Below, one piece after another: positions 55,442 through 64,000 of a stretch of 64,000 nucleotides of DNA. A model generated the notes under the pieces. It was not told the DNA's origin, searched no databases, and worked only from the letters and a program-made list of their open reading frames with translations. Each line of letters starts with the position of its first letter. Position 1 is the first letter of the stretch. This stretch comes from Planctomycetota bacterium (lineage in GTDB: Bacteria; Planctomycetota; Phycisphaerae; Phycisphaerales; Phycisphaeraceae): the NCBI GenBank assembly GCA_016350165.1, contig CP066225.1, forward strand, positions 3,534,001-3,598,000, read 5' to 3'. A program made the translations under genes and the position numbers.

Positions 55442-56422
55442 ATGTCAGCCAAACCTTTACACCTATTACTCATAACACTCATCCTTTGCTTTTTCACCAG
55501 CATCGCCTCCGCGCAAGTCGGACCACGTCTTCTGACCGATCAATGGCGTGGCCTCCATCACTACGGCGAAACCTACGATCAGCCTATCCTCATCTATGGC
55601 AACCAGACGACACGAAATGAATCCATCGACCTCGTCTATTACCCATCCCAAGGCAAAGGCAGGACCAACCCACAAGAAGTCGAGCCTACTTGGCGTGCTG
55701 GCTACAAATTCATCACAGTGATGAGCACCAACAACTTCGGCCTCCCCAGTGGTCTCAACGATTTAGCCTTTCAAGGTGCATACAAAGTCGGCGAACTCAC
55801 TGATAATTGGCACTTGGAAATCGGAGCAGGAATTGGTTCTGCAAATGATGGTCATTGGGATAACACAGAAGCGCTATACGGCCTCGGTGACATCATCGTC
55901 AAATCCCAACTCGATCCCAAAACCATTCTCTCCGTTGGCATCGGTTACGATGGCAATCGCAACCTCTTCCCCGATATCCCGCTACCAATCGTTCAATATC
56001 ATCAACTCATTAACGACACATTCCGCTATCGTCTCGGTCTAATCAACGGCTTCACATGGACGCCTAATGACGCATTCGAACTCGATGCTGACGTCGGCAT
56101 GCTCCTTAGTAACCAACTGCTCGGCATCAATGCGTCCGCGACCTATTCCATCAACAAAAACATCCAGTTTTTCGCTCAATTTCTAAACGCACGCAGCGGT
56201 TTTTTTCTAGAAAATCAAGGCACACAACGTATGTTCTACTTCGCCAACTACGGCCTCATCGGCGGTACCTATGTCTTCAACGAAAAAATGGATCTTTCCG
56301 CCGGCGTAGGCTACGCTTTCGACCAACGTTTCGCGCAAGGCTTCGATATCCGTCATCTCGAGACATTCCGCGAACTCAACTCCCACTTCCTTTTCTTCTT
56401 CAAACTCAACGGCACCTTCTGA
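55442..56422 (+). CDS. Probable outer-membrane beta-barrel protein
   Basis: 326 residues with signal peptide ending SIASA. The mature part has many alternating amphipathic strands (WHLEIGAGIGSAN, TILSVGIGYDGN, MDLSAGVGYAF) and ends with Phe (FFFKLNGTF), the usual last residue of outer-membrane barrels. No specific family recognised. AGGGG lies a few bases before the ATG. It is inserted between rpsP and trmD on the opposite strand. Confidence 0.75.
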   Translation: MSAKPLHLLLITLILCFFTSIASAQVGPRLLTDQWRGLHHYGETYDQPILIYGNQTTRNESIDLVYYPSQGKGRTNPQEVEPTWRAGYKFITVMSTNNFGLPSGLNDLAFQGAYKVGELTDNWHLEIGAGIGSANDGHWDNTEALYGLGDIIVKSQLDPKTILSVGIGYDGNRNLFPDIPLPIVQYHQLINDTFRYRLGLINGFTWTPNDAFELDADVGMLLSNQLLGINASATYSINKNIQFFAQFLNARSGFFLENQGTQRMFYFANYGLIGGTYVFNEKMDLSAGVGYAFDQRFAQGFDIRHLETFRELNSHFLFFFKLNGTF

Positions 56423-56450
56423 ACGCCCACCTCATCATCAGCAACCATAA

Positions 56451-56480
56451 AAAACGCTCGACTTTTCAGCCGAGCGTTTT
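56451..56480. terminator. Bidirectional terminator between the barrel gene and rpsP
   Basis: AAAACGCTCG (56451-56460) and CGAGCGTTTT (56471-56480) form a 10-bp stem. A/T runs on both ends let it serve both converging genes. Confidence 0.9.
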
Positions 56481-56525
56481 AATTTTCGTTTTACTTCCAA
56501 TTGGAAGATTGCAATATCCGAGGGC

Positions 56526-56792
56526 TTACGCCTTCTTGCCTGGAGTTGGATCAACACCAGCTTTCTTCAGGATGCTTGCAACTGTGTCTGAAGGCTGTGC
56601 GCCAACTGAGAGCCAGTACTGTGCACGCTCAACGTTCACGTTGACCTGCTTTTCTTCGTCCTTGTTACAAGGATCGTACTGTCCCAAGTATTCGATTGCC
56701 TTACTGTTACGTGCTGAACGAGCGTCCATAGCACAAATACGGTAGTAAGGACGGTGTGTGCGACCCATACGAGTCAAACGTAATCTAACCAT
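56526..56792 (-). CDS. rpsP: 30S ribosomal protein S16
   Basis: About 88 residues. MVRLRLTRMGRTHRPYYRICAMD and the region EYLGQYDP are S16 signatures. The start at 56792 has GGAG 8-11 nt upstream; the in-frame extension to 56873 is not S16-like. In most bacteria rpsP heads an operon with rimM, trmD and rplS; here trmD is 1.3 kb away with a barrel gene between. Confidence 0.97.
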   Translation of the reverse strand: MVRLRLTRMGRTHRPYYRICAMDARSARNSKAIEYLGQYDPCNKDEEKQVNVNVERAQYWLSVGAQPSDTVASILKKAGVDPTPGKKA

Positions 56793-57037
56793 TTCGGTGT
56801 CTCCGGAGGGCAATGCTTCCCGCTTCAATGCCGAAAATCGCCGTTTAGCGATCCTCATTAGCATCAATCTCAAGCAGGCTTGTCACGGTAGGATTCTTAT
56901 AAATCCGCCCAAAACCATGACTTGCGTGACCATTGACGGTGTGGCCGAGGTACATCACCAGGGCCTAAGGGTCAGATATCCTACCCGAATCCACCCATGC
57001 AGGCAATTTTATCCATCCAGCCATTCCCCTTCTCACA

Positions 57038-58273
57038 TCACCCATACACATACGTCTTCTCAGCTCGCGCCCCCTCTGACGACATCATAATGCTGCACCC
57101 ATCCACAAGCGATCGCACCAGATTCATCTCACGCTCCCGCATATACTCCGGCTCCATCTTCAAACCCCTCTCCAGATGCACCCACATCCCCGCTGCCTCC
57201 TTCTTCAAATCCAATTTCTCATTCAAAAACTCGCAAAGCAATTTTCCTTGCTCATAATCCATCAGGTTTTCTAAAAACGTAATCTTCTGCTCGCCGCCCA
57301 CCCAATGTTTGATAAACACAAATGTCTCAAAATGTCTCATCTCGCTCATTTCCTGTACCGGCGACACAATCCCCATATCAACAATATCTTTCGCATGAAT
57401 CCACCCTTGATGAACATCCTCTATCGCTTCATTTGTCATCATGTTCTTCACCCCAACGCGAATCACACGCAAACGCTTGTATTTTCCATCAACCTCAACC
57501 CATCGTCTTCTCCGTCCCATCAACCAACAAAAAACCAGTTGAGCCAATAGCAATACTCCCCAACCGAAAGCTAACTGCAACCAAAATTCAGAGATCGGCT
57601 TCAATGCACTCCAATACAAAAAACAATTCGCAATACAATAAACCATGCACCCTGTATAGAAACATCCACCATACTTCCAGGATTTTGAATTCGGCAAATC
57701 AAATCCAATACACGTAACTTCACGTCGCGCGCCCGTCACCCACCTCGCAAACGGCCACCTCTTGCATTCATACACCATGAGGCGTAACAACATATAAATC
57801 ATCGGCAGCGACAAAAACAAAACCGAACCATACACCATGGAGTTTCTCAGATTGATACCCCGTAACCCCCTCAATAAAACTGCTTCGTCAGGATTAGATC
57901 TATTGTAATAGACCTTAATCTGTTTCCCTTTTTGATACGACTGTGTAGCAGCATCAATCGTTCGCCCTTCAAATTTATCAAACATGTTATACATCAACAC
58001 GTCATTGTTATATGCCGTACCATCAACTTTATATGCATACTCAATCACAAGGCGTTGTTTATTACCCGGAAAAACATGATATCGTTGAGTAACCTCACCC
58101 ATCGTTGTTTGATAAAAATACGTCTTACTTTGGCGAACCATTTCAAGCACAGATAAAAAAGGCAAAATCAACATCGGCACAAAAAACACAACAGCAATGA
58201 CATACATCGCAATACGTCTTTGCTTCATATCTTTGTACAAAGCTTTGTAATTATTCTTATTCCGATACCGCAT
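57038..58273 (-). CDS. DUF3592-type membrane protein, 411 residues
   Basis: An N-terminal TM (AMYVIAVVFFVPMLILPF), then a domain containing VIEYAYKVDGTAYNNDV and KQIKVYYNRSNPDEAVLLRG, the pattern of DUF3592. A second TM pair and a C-terminal cytosolic part follow. Function unknown. A paralogue lies at 59608-60666. GAGGGC precedes the ATG. Confidence 0.82.
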   Translation of the reverse strand: MRYRNKNNYKALYKDMKQRRIAMYVIAVVFFVPMLILPFLSVLEMVRQSKTYFYQTTMGEVTQRYHVFPGNKQRLVIEYAYKVDGTAYNNDVLMYNMFDKFEGRTIDAATQSYQKGKQIKVYYNRSNPDEAVLLRGLRGINLRNSMVYGSVLFLSLPMIYMLLRLMVYECKRWPFARWVTGARREVTCIGFDLPNSKSWKYGGCFYTGCMVYCIANCFLYWSALKPISEFWLQLAFGWGVLLLAQLVFCWLMGRRRRWVEVDGKYKRLRVIRVGVKNMMTNEAIEDVHQGWIHAKDIVDMGIVSPVQEMSEMRHFETFVFIKHWVGGEQKITFLENLMDYEQGKLLCEFLNEKLDLKKEAAGMWVHLERGLKMEPEYMREREMNLVRSLVDGCSIMMSSEGARAEKTYVYG

Positions 58274-58472
58274 CTTGCCCTCAGAAATCTAATTTCCTAC
58301 AAAATAAACACATGACCCTGATCGGATCAAAGCACTATTTTTGTATCAACTATCGTTTCGCAAATCAGATCAAAGCCCATTGGAAAATCTTCACGTAACC
58401 ATTATATAACTTCTTGAACATATCAATAAAGTGTAATCCCATTCCCTTCTCAATGCAGCCAAAATGAACATC

Positions 58473-58513
58473 AAAAAAGCCCGCTCCGACAATCCGTCAT
58501 CAGAGCAGGCTTT
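58473..58513 (-). terminator. Terminator of the PEP-CTERM-variant gene
   Basis: AAAGCC-C-GCTC pairs with GAGC-A-GGCTTT (one mismatch) over a long loop, with T residues on the minus strand; 37 nt after the stop. Confidence 0.7.
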
Positions 58514-58549
58514 CGATTAGCTCATTAAATTGTTTTTCAGGGCAGGGTG

Positions 58550-59251
58550 CTATGCAGCGCCTTTCCCTCTGCGTCTCAACAACATCATGCCCAACATTCC
58601 AATCCCCATCACACCAGCGCCCGGCGTAGGTACTGCAACCGTCTGTTCACTGAACGTGATTTCAATCGTGTCAAGCAAACCAACAAACAATTCAGTTGTT
58701 TGACCGTTGATCGTGCCCAATGCCCAGAATTGTCCATATCCAAACAATTCCTCATCAAATATATTTAGCCCATTTGTCAATGCATTAACCAGTTCACCAT
58801 TGATACTGAACAATGCATCCAAATCCAACTCAAACCCATTGACCGTATTCGATCCTAGATTTAAGTTCTGCAAATCAGTCGACCATCTATCACCATATGT
58901 TTGTCCATCACTCTCGCGAGTTTCTACGGAGGACGTAACATTTAAATCGTTCGCAAAATCAGCTCCCGCCAATAAGTCGTAAGTCTGATTATTTACCGTT
59001 ACTTCAGCTTGTTCATAAACAAGTCTGTCGTTATCACCTTCTAATGTTAAAGGCTGACCATTCTCATCCAATGAATAACGCAAATTAAACGTGACAGCAT
59101 CACCTGTGCTCACGTTCACGTCAGAATCATTGTAAAGAAAATGCACGTTACCTTGTGCTGTAATCTGTACGCTTTCTGCTTTCGTCTCCGCCATGCCGAA
59201 CAAGCCAAGCGCACACGATAGCGTCAAGCCAATCACACAATTCTTCCTCAT
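58550..59251 (-). CDS. Secreted protein with VPTPGAG variant of the PEP-CTERM tail
   Basis: About 233 residues. Signal peptide MRKNCVIGLTLSCALGLFG ends near ETKAE. A beta-rich mature part (FNLRYSLDENGQPLTLEGDNDRL) has no known catalytic motif. The tail VPTPGAGVMGIGMLGMMLLRRRGKGAA keeps the architecture of an exosortase signal (motif, hydrophobic helix, basic cluster), but the motif is VPTP rather than VPEP. Start 59251 follows AGAGGAAG. Confidence 0.82.
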   Translation of the reverse strand: MRKNCVIGLTLSCALGLFGMAETKAESVQITAQGNVHFLYNDSDVNVSTGDAVTFNLRYSLDENGQPLTLEGDNDRLVYEQAEVTVNNQTYDLLAGADFANDLNVTSSVETRESDGQTYGDRWSTDLQNLNLGSNTVNGFELDLDALFSINGELVNALTNGLNIFDEELFGYGQFWALGTINGQTTELFVGLLDTIEITFSEQTVAVPTPGAGVMGIGMLGMMLLRRRGKGAA

Positions 59252-59607
59252 AGTGCTTCCTCTTCCGTCCGTGTTTTTTAATCTTTGCTTGTTCACAGTT
59301 ACCGAATGCTGATACTGAAAACCAAATCAATGACTCTCCAATATCAGACCAAGAACCTTAGGACTGAAATCTTCCAACGGCAAACTTACAGGTCACTCTA
59401 TTCGCTACGAATTACACCCAATATGCAAGGGATCACACCAGCTTCACTAAACCCAATTACCCCCAATCACTTAGACCGACCTGAAATGACTTGTTATTGC
59501 GTGATATTTGTCGCATTAAATCCATCTGATATATACAGAAAAGCGCATGAAAAAAAGTGAGCCAATTTCACATGACTCACTCAGTTTAATTTTGACCTAT
59601 CAATAGA
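59252..59607. other. Intergenic region without visible gene
   Basis: About 355 nt between a PEP-CTERM-variant gene and a DUF3592 gene, both on the minus strand. No terminator, RNA gene or convincing small gene seen. Confidence 0.45.
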
Positions 59608-60666
59608 TTAGCTAGCTTCTAAATCGACTTGTTCATCCCTTGATTCTTCTGGCTCTAATTTTAAAATACCAGCCAAATATGTATTCCATGCCTCTGCCGC
59701 ACTTTCGTTCAACACCGGCCTCAGCTTAATGCACTCCTCAACACCGCGATCATTCACAAACCAAATCACAGGCGTTATGTTGAAGATCACAATAGTATTA
59801 CTAGCTGCTCTAGCATGCGTATCCTTAATCTCTTTACCCAACCTTATGATTTGGCTTAAATCAATCCATTCACGATATTTACCAAAAGAGGCCTGTAAGC
59901 GTGATCTATACAAATCAATAGTCAGCTTCTTTGCCGTTACTTTATTCCACACAGTTTTAAGCAAAGTCACCACAATCCCCGCTGCCGGCAACACAATACA
60001 CATTAACTTAATCCATTCAAGTGTAATCGTTTCGACTTCTAATAAACTCAATAACGCAATGGTCATTCCACCCACACCCACTACAGCTATACCAAGGTAG
60101 ATGCCAGGAAAACTAGTGAACTTGGCAACAACCTCGTCACCCTTATGATTCACTTTGATCCCACCTGTTTGCTTTAATCGTTTCGCAGTTAAAAAACGTA
60201 CATACGCTATCCACGCTCCGATAGAAATCATCGCGAAAGGCAATATAAACATGCCAATCGTATAATCAAGTTTCTGTAACCCAACGATTAACACCGCCGT
60301 CTGTGGATCATCCGCATCATAATGCACCGCCACCTTCTTCCCCTTCTTAAATCGCTTCGTAATCGCCTTCGCATGACTGTGTCCAGACGACCAGTCACCG
60401 AACCGATATACATCATTCTCGAATGCTTCCCCAGCCACTTCATATCTATATTCGATGATAGCTGTATACGTCGTGCCATCCGAATCTTGATGTCGTTCAA
60501 TTTCGCTACTTGTCACAACGCCCTCAACCGTCGGATAGTTTTTCGCCTTAATCTGTCTGTATCCGTTGTATGTGATAATTACCACGAACACGGCTGTGGT
60601 TACAGTAAAAATCGACGCAAATAACAGTAGGAATTTGGTCATTTCGCCATTTTTAAGTCTTGCCAT
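59608..60666 (-). CDS. DUF3592-type membrane protein, 352 residues
   Basis: An N-terminal TM (FLLLFASIFTVTTAVFVVIITY), then VVTSSEIERHQDSDGTTYTAIIEYRYEVAGEAFENDVY and KGKKVAVHYDADDPQTAVL, the DUF3592 pattern. Further TMs and a cytosolic C-terminus follow. It is a paralogue of 57038-58273. Function unknown. The C-terminus ends in an acidic stretch (PEESRDEQVDLEAS). An alternative start is the ATG at 60642. Confidence 0.82.
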   Translation of the reverse strand: MARLKNGEMTKFLLLFASIFTVTTAVFVVIITYNGYRQIKAKNYPTVEGVVTSSEIERHQDSDGTTYTAIIEYRYEVAGEAFENDVYRFGDWSSGHSHAKAITKRFKKGKKVAVHYDADDPQTAVLIVGLQKLDYTIGMFILPFAMISIGAWIAYVRFLTAKRLKQTGGIKVNHKGDEVVAKFTSFPGIYLGIAVVGVGGMTIALLSLLEVETITLEWIKLMCIVLPAAGIVVTLLKTVWNKVTAKKLTIDLYRSRLQASFGKYREWIDLSQIIRLGKEIKDTHARAASNTIVIFNITPVIWFVNDRGVEECIKLRPVLNESAAEAWNTYLAGILKLEPEESRDEQVDLEAS

Positions 60667-60695
60667 GATTAAGCCCCGGAATATTTAGTGTTTCA

Positions 60696-61766
60696 TTAAA
60701 CGTGTTTACTCACATAATGCCCATCCTCAACCTCAACCAGTGGCGGGCGATCCAGCAAACGCTTTCTCGTCACAACTTCAATATCATCTCTCGCCTCAGC
60801 CGCACGCTCAGCCTTCTCTTCTTCACTCATCTCATCAATCTTGCCCGCCGCAATTTCTGCTGCCAGTCGCTTCTCATCTTCAAAGTAACTGATCGGGCTC
60901 GGCACATCCCCCAGCAACATAATCCGTTGCTTCTTCCTTCTTGGATCAGGGCTCGGTGCTGCACTCAATAACGCCTTCGTATATGGATGCAATGGATTTC
61001 GATACAGCGTCTCCCGTTCTGCCATCTCAACAATCCTGCCCAAATACATCACCGCAATCCGATCACAGAAATGCTCCACCACCGCCAGATTATGCGCAAT
61101 AAACAAGTAGCTCAGACCAAACTCTTCCTGCAAGTCCGCAAGCAGATTCAAAATCTGACTTTGTACTGAAACATCCAACGCACTCACCGGCTCATCGCAA
61201 ACAATAAACTTCGGATTCAGCGCCAGCGCTCTCGCAATCCCAATTCGCTGTCTCTGACCACCTGAAAACTCATGTGGGTACCGGTACATATGCTCCGGCA
61301 ACATCCCACATTTCTCCAACAGCACCGCGATACGATCATCCAGCTCACTCCCACTTGCCACCTTGTGTACCTGCATTGGCTCCCCAATAATCCTGCGAAT
61401 CGTCATTCTAGGATTCAAACTGCCCACAGGATCTTGGAAAATCATCTGCATTTCACGTCGCATCTGCTTCATTCGGCCACGACTCGCCGCCAACACATCC
61501 TCACCCTCAAACCTCACTCTCCCACTTGTCGCGGGTATCAAACGCAAGATCGTTCTGCCAACCGTCGATTTACCGCAACCCGATTCGCCCACCAAACCAA
61601 CTGTTTCCTGATGCCCAACTGTAAACGAAACGTCGTCTACTGCCTTCACATTCCCCACATGTTTACGCATCAAACCACGTTTCACCGGAAAATACGTTTT
61701 CAGGTTCTTCACCTCAAGCAACGGCCCATCACCATTACTCACGTTTGCTTCATTACTTGCGTTCAT
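60696..61766 (-). CDS. Oligopeptide/dipeptide ABC transporter ATPase (OppF/DppF type)
   Basis: About 356 residues. Walker [31 protein letters not shown], signature [14 protein letters not shown], Walker [23 protein letters not shown] and the oligopeptide-ATPase C-terminal region [15 protein letters not shown] are diagnostic of the F-type subunit. Partner permeases, binding protein and OppD are not adjacent. Start 61766 is supported by a TAGACC-17-TACAAT promoter ending 6 nt before the ATG; upstream in-frame sequence is not conserved-looking. Confidence 0.93.
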   Translation of the reverse strand: MNASNEANVSNGDGPLLEVKNLKTYFPVKRGLMRKHVGNVKAVDDVSFTVGHQETVGLVGESGCGKSTVGRTILRLIPATSGRVRFEGEDVLAASRGRMKQMRREMQMIFQDPVGSLNPRMTIRRIIGEPMQVHKVASGSELDDRIAVLLEKCGMLPEHMYRYPHEFSGGQRQRIGIARALALNPKFIVCDEPVSALDVSVQSQILNLLADLQEEFGLSYLFIAHNLAVVEHFCDRIAVMYLGRIVEMAERETLYRNPLHPYTKALLSAAPSPDPRRKKQRIMLLGDVPSPISYFEDEKRLAAEIAAGKIDEMSEEEKAERAAEARDDIEVVTRKRLLDRPPLVEVEDGHYVSKHV

Positions 61767-61772
61767 GCCCCA

Positions 61773-61801
61773 ATTGTAATTAACACCCTCCCATCGGTCT
61801 A
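61773..61801 (-). promoter_or_regulatory. Predicted leaderless promoter of the OppF-like gene
   Basis: Minus strand: TAGACC (61796-61801), 17 nt, TACAAT (61773-61778), then 6 nt to ATG 61766. Confidence 0.5.
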
Positions 61802-61835
61802 TAGTCGCACTCTCACCCTCCCATATCCGCTCATC

Positions 61836-61866
61836 CAACAAAAAAGGCCACCCAAAGGCAGCCTTT
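61836..61866 (-). terminator. Terminator of the PEP-CTERM esterase gene
   Basis: AAAGGC (61843-61848) pairs with GCCTTT (61861-61866) over a 12-nt loop, with a T-rich tail on the minus strand; 29 nt after the stop. Confidence 0.75.
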
Positions 61867-61894
61867 ACTAATTTTTACATCAAGATACCAATCA

Positions 61895-63421
61895 TTATTT
61901 GCGCCGACGCATCCCAATCGCCAGTAACCCCAACCCCATCAGCCCAAACACACTAGGCTCCGGTATCGTCAGCATCTCCAATTCCAATGCGCCCAAATAT
62001 CCGTTCTTATTACCAGTGCGGCTACTCCCCGTCACATCAATCAACAACTCGCCATTCTCATCCGCCACAACATCCGTGTACTCAGCATAATCATCAACAT
62101 TATCATCCGCGTTGTACCAAGCCTTTTCGCCATTGATCGTAAACTCAGTTTCAAAATCCTTCGTCCATGAATGACCTTGCTTCGAGCCAGTCAGCAGCAA
62201 CCGGTAATGTGCACCAGCTTCCAAACCAGTCAACTTCAACGTCGCTGTCTTATTCCCATCGACGTACCACGTATCAGCCATCTTGTCTTCAGTAAACACA
62301 ACCGACCCATCCTCGCCGCGGTAATCCCAATAACTGAACGGATTCACAATCTCCAAACCAATCTCTGTCAGATCACCCGTTGTATTGCGTGTCACATTCA
62401 GAACGCGCCTAGCTGTCTTAACGTCATCAGGTGCCGCATCGTTCCAATGGTCATCCGCAGCTTCCAATTTCCCAGACATCAATACTTCCGCATAGTCTTT
62501 CCCATTCTCAGACCACGAATGTGAACGAGGCCCGAAATCAATTCGAATCTTCTCGCCACTCATTAGCTCACGCGCCACATTATCACGTGCATCCAGATTC
62601 TGATTAAACAACCATTCCCAAACCGTATCTTTACCCAAATCTCTTCCATGCCCGCCAACATAATCATCCGAGAACTTATCGTTATACATCTGGCTCCAGT
62701 TCGAGTGACCAATATTATTGATCAGCGTATACCGGCTCGGCGAACCATTCGCTCTTAGATCAGAATACATCTTGCTGATCTGTGCATGATTAAACGTACC
62801 ATCATCTTCACCATGGAAGATCCACAGCGGCACACCTTGCGCACCAAGCTCAGGTATAAAATCTTTATTCTGACTACCAAGCGCAATCCCACCTGCAATT
62901 AGATGCGGATTCTCATGGCTCTGTATCAGCGTTCCAATCCCGCCCGCACTCAAACCCGTCACATAAACACGCTTCGGATCAACATGTGGCAACGTCGTCA
63001 GTAAATGCTCAACAAACCCAGTATCCAACACACCATTACGCGAGTTGTGATTCGGCGCCACAACATACGAGTTAAACTCACTCGTAAGCGACACATCAAC
63101 AATCGGCGTCATACTGCCATTAATCTGAGCCCGATTGATCTGACTGCTCGATAGCTCCGATCGTCGCTCCCCCGATCCATGCATAAAGATAATCAAAGGC
63201 TTCTTCTCACTCGCACTCGCCTCACTCGCATCAAACACACGATAAGGCATCGTCGAGAACTGACCTTCCCAACTCATATTCAATGCTTCACTCGTCGTCA
63301 CTCCCCAACTCATTCCACTCACCACAACGCCGCATACCCCAAACATCATCCCTTTAACCATCTTCAAACCACGCCCTGTCAGGCAACCATGCAAATAGCC
63401 GTCCCGATTCCCTTTTGACAT
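61895..63421 (-). CDS. Secreted PEP-CTERM esterase/depolymerase-like alpha/beta hydrolase
   Basis: 508 residues. After an N-terminal region with a TM/signal segment (MVKGMMFGVCGVVVSGMSWG), an alpha/beta hydrolase domain shows LIIFMHGSGERRSEL (oxyanion region), nucleophile in VTGLSAGGIG, Asp in HGEDDGTF and His in NIGHSNW. This order resembles PHB-depolymerase/feruloyl-esterase-type enzymes. The C-terminal 230 residues form a beta-rich region, with IPEPSVFGLMGLGLLAIGMRRRK at the end. Start 63421 has GGAGAAAGAG just upstream; a shorter start at residue 21 would fit a canonical signal peptide better. The substrate is unknown. Confidence 0.87.
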   Translation of the reverse strand: MSKGNRDGYLHGCLTGRGLKMVKGMMFGVCGVVVSGMSWGVTTSEALNMSWEGQFSTMPYRVFDASEASASEKKPLIIFMHGSGERRSELSSSQINRAQINGSMTPIVDVSLTSEFNSYVVAPNHNSRNGVLDTGFVEHLLTTLPHVDPKRVYVTGLSAGGIGTLIQSHENPHLIAGGIALGSQNKDFIPELGAQGVPLWIFHGEDDGTFNHAQISKMYSDLRANGSPSRYTLINNIGHSNWSQMYNDKFSDDYVGGHGRDLGKDTVWEWLFNQNLDARDNVARELMSGEKIRIDFGPRSHSWSENGKDYAEVLMSGKLEAADDHWNDAAPDDVKTARRVLNVTRNTTGDLTEIGLEIVNPFSYWDYRGEDGSVVFTEDKMADTWYVDGNKTATLKLTGLEAGAHYRLLLTGSKQGHSWTKDFETEFTINGEKAWYNADDNVDDYAEYTDVVADENGELLIDVTGSSRTGNKNGYLGALELEMLTIPEPSVFGLMGLGLLAIGMRRRK

Positions 63422-63646
63422 CGCTCTTTCTCCATTTCATTTGTAATGAGTAATAGCAAAATAAAAACACGAAAAACACAACGTCAAAAGTACCAGCCGC
63501 AAAATACCCATTCAATTCTATTTTCCCACCTCAACCCCACATTTATTTGCAACTAGGCAATTAGAATCGCTTCACTCCTATTTATCTTTACTACTTCTAA
63601 TCAACACCAATCCACCTCATACGCTCAATGTTAGCGCATAAAAAAA

Positions 63647-63669
63647 GCGAGCTGAGGAGGGCAGCTCGC
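63647..63669 (-). terminator. Terminator of the partial gene at the window end
   Basis: GCGAGCTG (63647-63654) pairs with CAGCTCGC (63662-63669); on the minus strand TTTTTTTATG follows. Confidence 0.85.
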
Positions 63670-63685
63670 GGAGGAGAAATTCACA

Positions 63686-63766
63686 ATGAAACTATCTTCT
63701 GTTCTTTCACAACATCACACACTTAATCTTCGTTGCTTTCATTCAGTATTACGCTCCGCCGCATAA
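63686..63766 (+). CDS. Possible 26-residue peptide with strong Shine-Dalgarno
   Basis: GGAGGAG ends about 9 nt before an ATG that opens a 26-codon frame starting MKLSSVLSQHH and ending LRSAA. It begins just after the hairpin at 63647-63669. It may be a leader peptide or spurious; the only support is the ribosome binding site. Confidence 0.25.
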   Translation: MKLSSVLSQHHTLNLRCFHSVLRSAA

Positions 63767-63782
63767 ACAGTTCGAACCTTTT

Positions 63783-64000
63783 TCATTTTTTTTCATTTTT
63801 CCAAACCCGTGGCAAAATATCCATCAAGCAAGGCCAGTAATCCGTATGACCAACACCATGCAATCGCTTATTAAACACACGCGTCTTCCCACTCCGTTTA
63901 ATCACCTCCATTTGCTTGCGGCCAACACGATCTCTCAAATCAGGCGTCAAAGGCAACACCCAATCACTCTTCGAATACCCGTTGTATATGTTCCCCTCCA
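63783..64000 (-). CDS. C-terminal part of an unidentified protein (possible hydrolase)
   Basis: The last 72 codons of a gene whose 5' part lies beyond the window. The visible protein contains NGYSKSDWVLPLTPDLRDRVG and KRLHGVGHTDYWPCLMDILPRVW and ends WKNEKK. The HGVGHTDYW stretch could hold the catalytic His of an alpha/beta hydrolase, but this is a guess from a fragment. A terminator follows 114 nt downstream. Confidence 0.6.
   Translation of the reverse strand, partial: EGNIYNGYSKSDWVLPLTPDLRDRVGRKQMEVIKRSGKTRVFNKRLHGVGHTDYWPCLMDILPRVWKNEKK

Overview
The window looks like chromosomal DNA of a planctomycete, most likely class Phycisphaerae. This is inferred from gene content, not from a database search. 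Seven secreted proteins carry a C-terminal PEP-CTERM (exosortase) sorting tail or a close variant. A dockerin-like repeat is fused to one of these tails, and there are several large lipoproteins. EF-Tu has an unusual switch I that I recall from other planctomycetes. No phage, plasmid, insertion sequence, cas gene or rRNA operon was seen.

Layout. 0-2.5 kb: the 5' part of tuf behind tRNA-Thr(GGT), an Nfu-type Fe-S protein and csrA. 2.7-9.3 kb: a methyltransferase, a DHA2-type MFS exporter, two tandem TauE/SafE permeases, a lipoprotein with a decayed metzincin-like site, and MTA phosphorylase. 9.4-14.7 kb: a secreted endonuclease I followed by a lamin-tail-domain (LTD) protein, a PPK2-type polyphosphate kinase, a lipoprotein MsrB and a DsrE-like lipoprotein. 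14.8-18 kb: an ECF sigma factor, its probable anti-sigma factor and a PEP-CTERM protein. 19-26.6 kb: ilvB, two secreted beta-propeller-type proteins (one a PQQ sugar dehydrogenase), recJ and a pilin-like protein. 27-35.5 kb: a large PEP-CTERM/dockerin protein and an envelope group (TPR-hydrolase lipoprotein, SpoIID-domain protein, MacB-like permease, NlpC/P60-like protein). 36-42.9 kb: an Ldh2-family dehydrogenase, alkaline phosphatase, an LTD protein overlapping a zinc phospholipase C/P1-type nuclease, and a Gfo/Idh/MocA oxidoreductase divergent from an AraC regulator. 43-50 kb: a choice-of-anchor A protein, gnd, a hydroxyacid dehydrogenase and a LolD/LolC-E-like ABC pair. 50-57 kb: lysS, rplS, trmD and rpsP, the last three in the usual operon order but split by unrelated genes. 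57-64 kb: two DUF3592-type membrane proteins, a PEP-CTERM variant, an OppF-like ATPase, a PEP-CTERM esterase and the 3' end of a possible hydrolase gene.

Together the secreted nucleases, LTD proteins and alkaline phosphatase suggest scavenging of extracellular nucleic acids and phosphate, with PPK2 working on polyphosphate inside the cell (inference). The most unusual signals are: two intergenic copies of an array-like element (a shared 21-nt lead block followed by 3 or 4 spaced 22-nt repeats with unrelated spacers and no cas genes); at least six genes that appear leaderless, with a -10 box 6-7 nt before ATG and no Shine-Dalgarno; an 86-nt out-of-frame overlap joining an LTD gene to a secreted nuclease gene; a lipoprotein with an eroded metzincin site; and an abrupt GC-skew reversal inside recJ.
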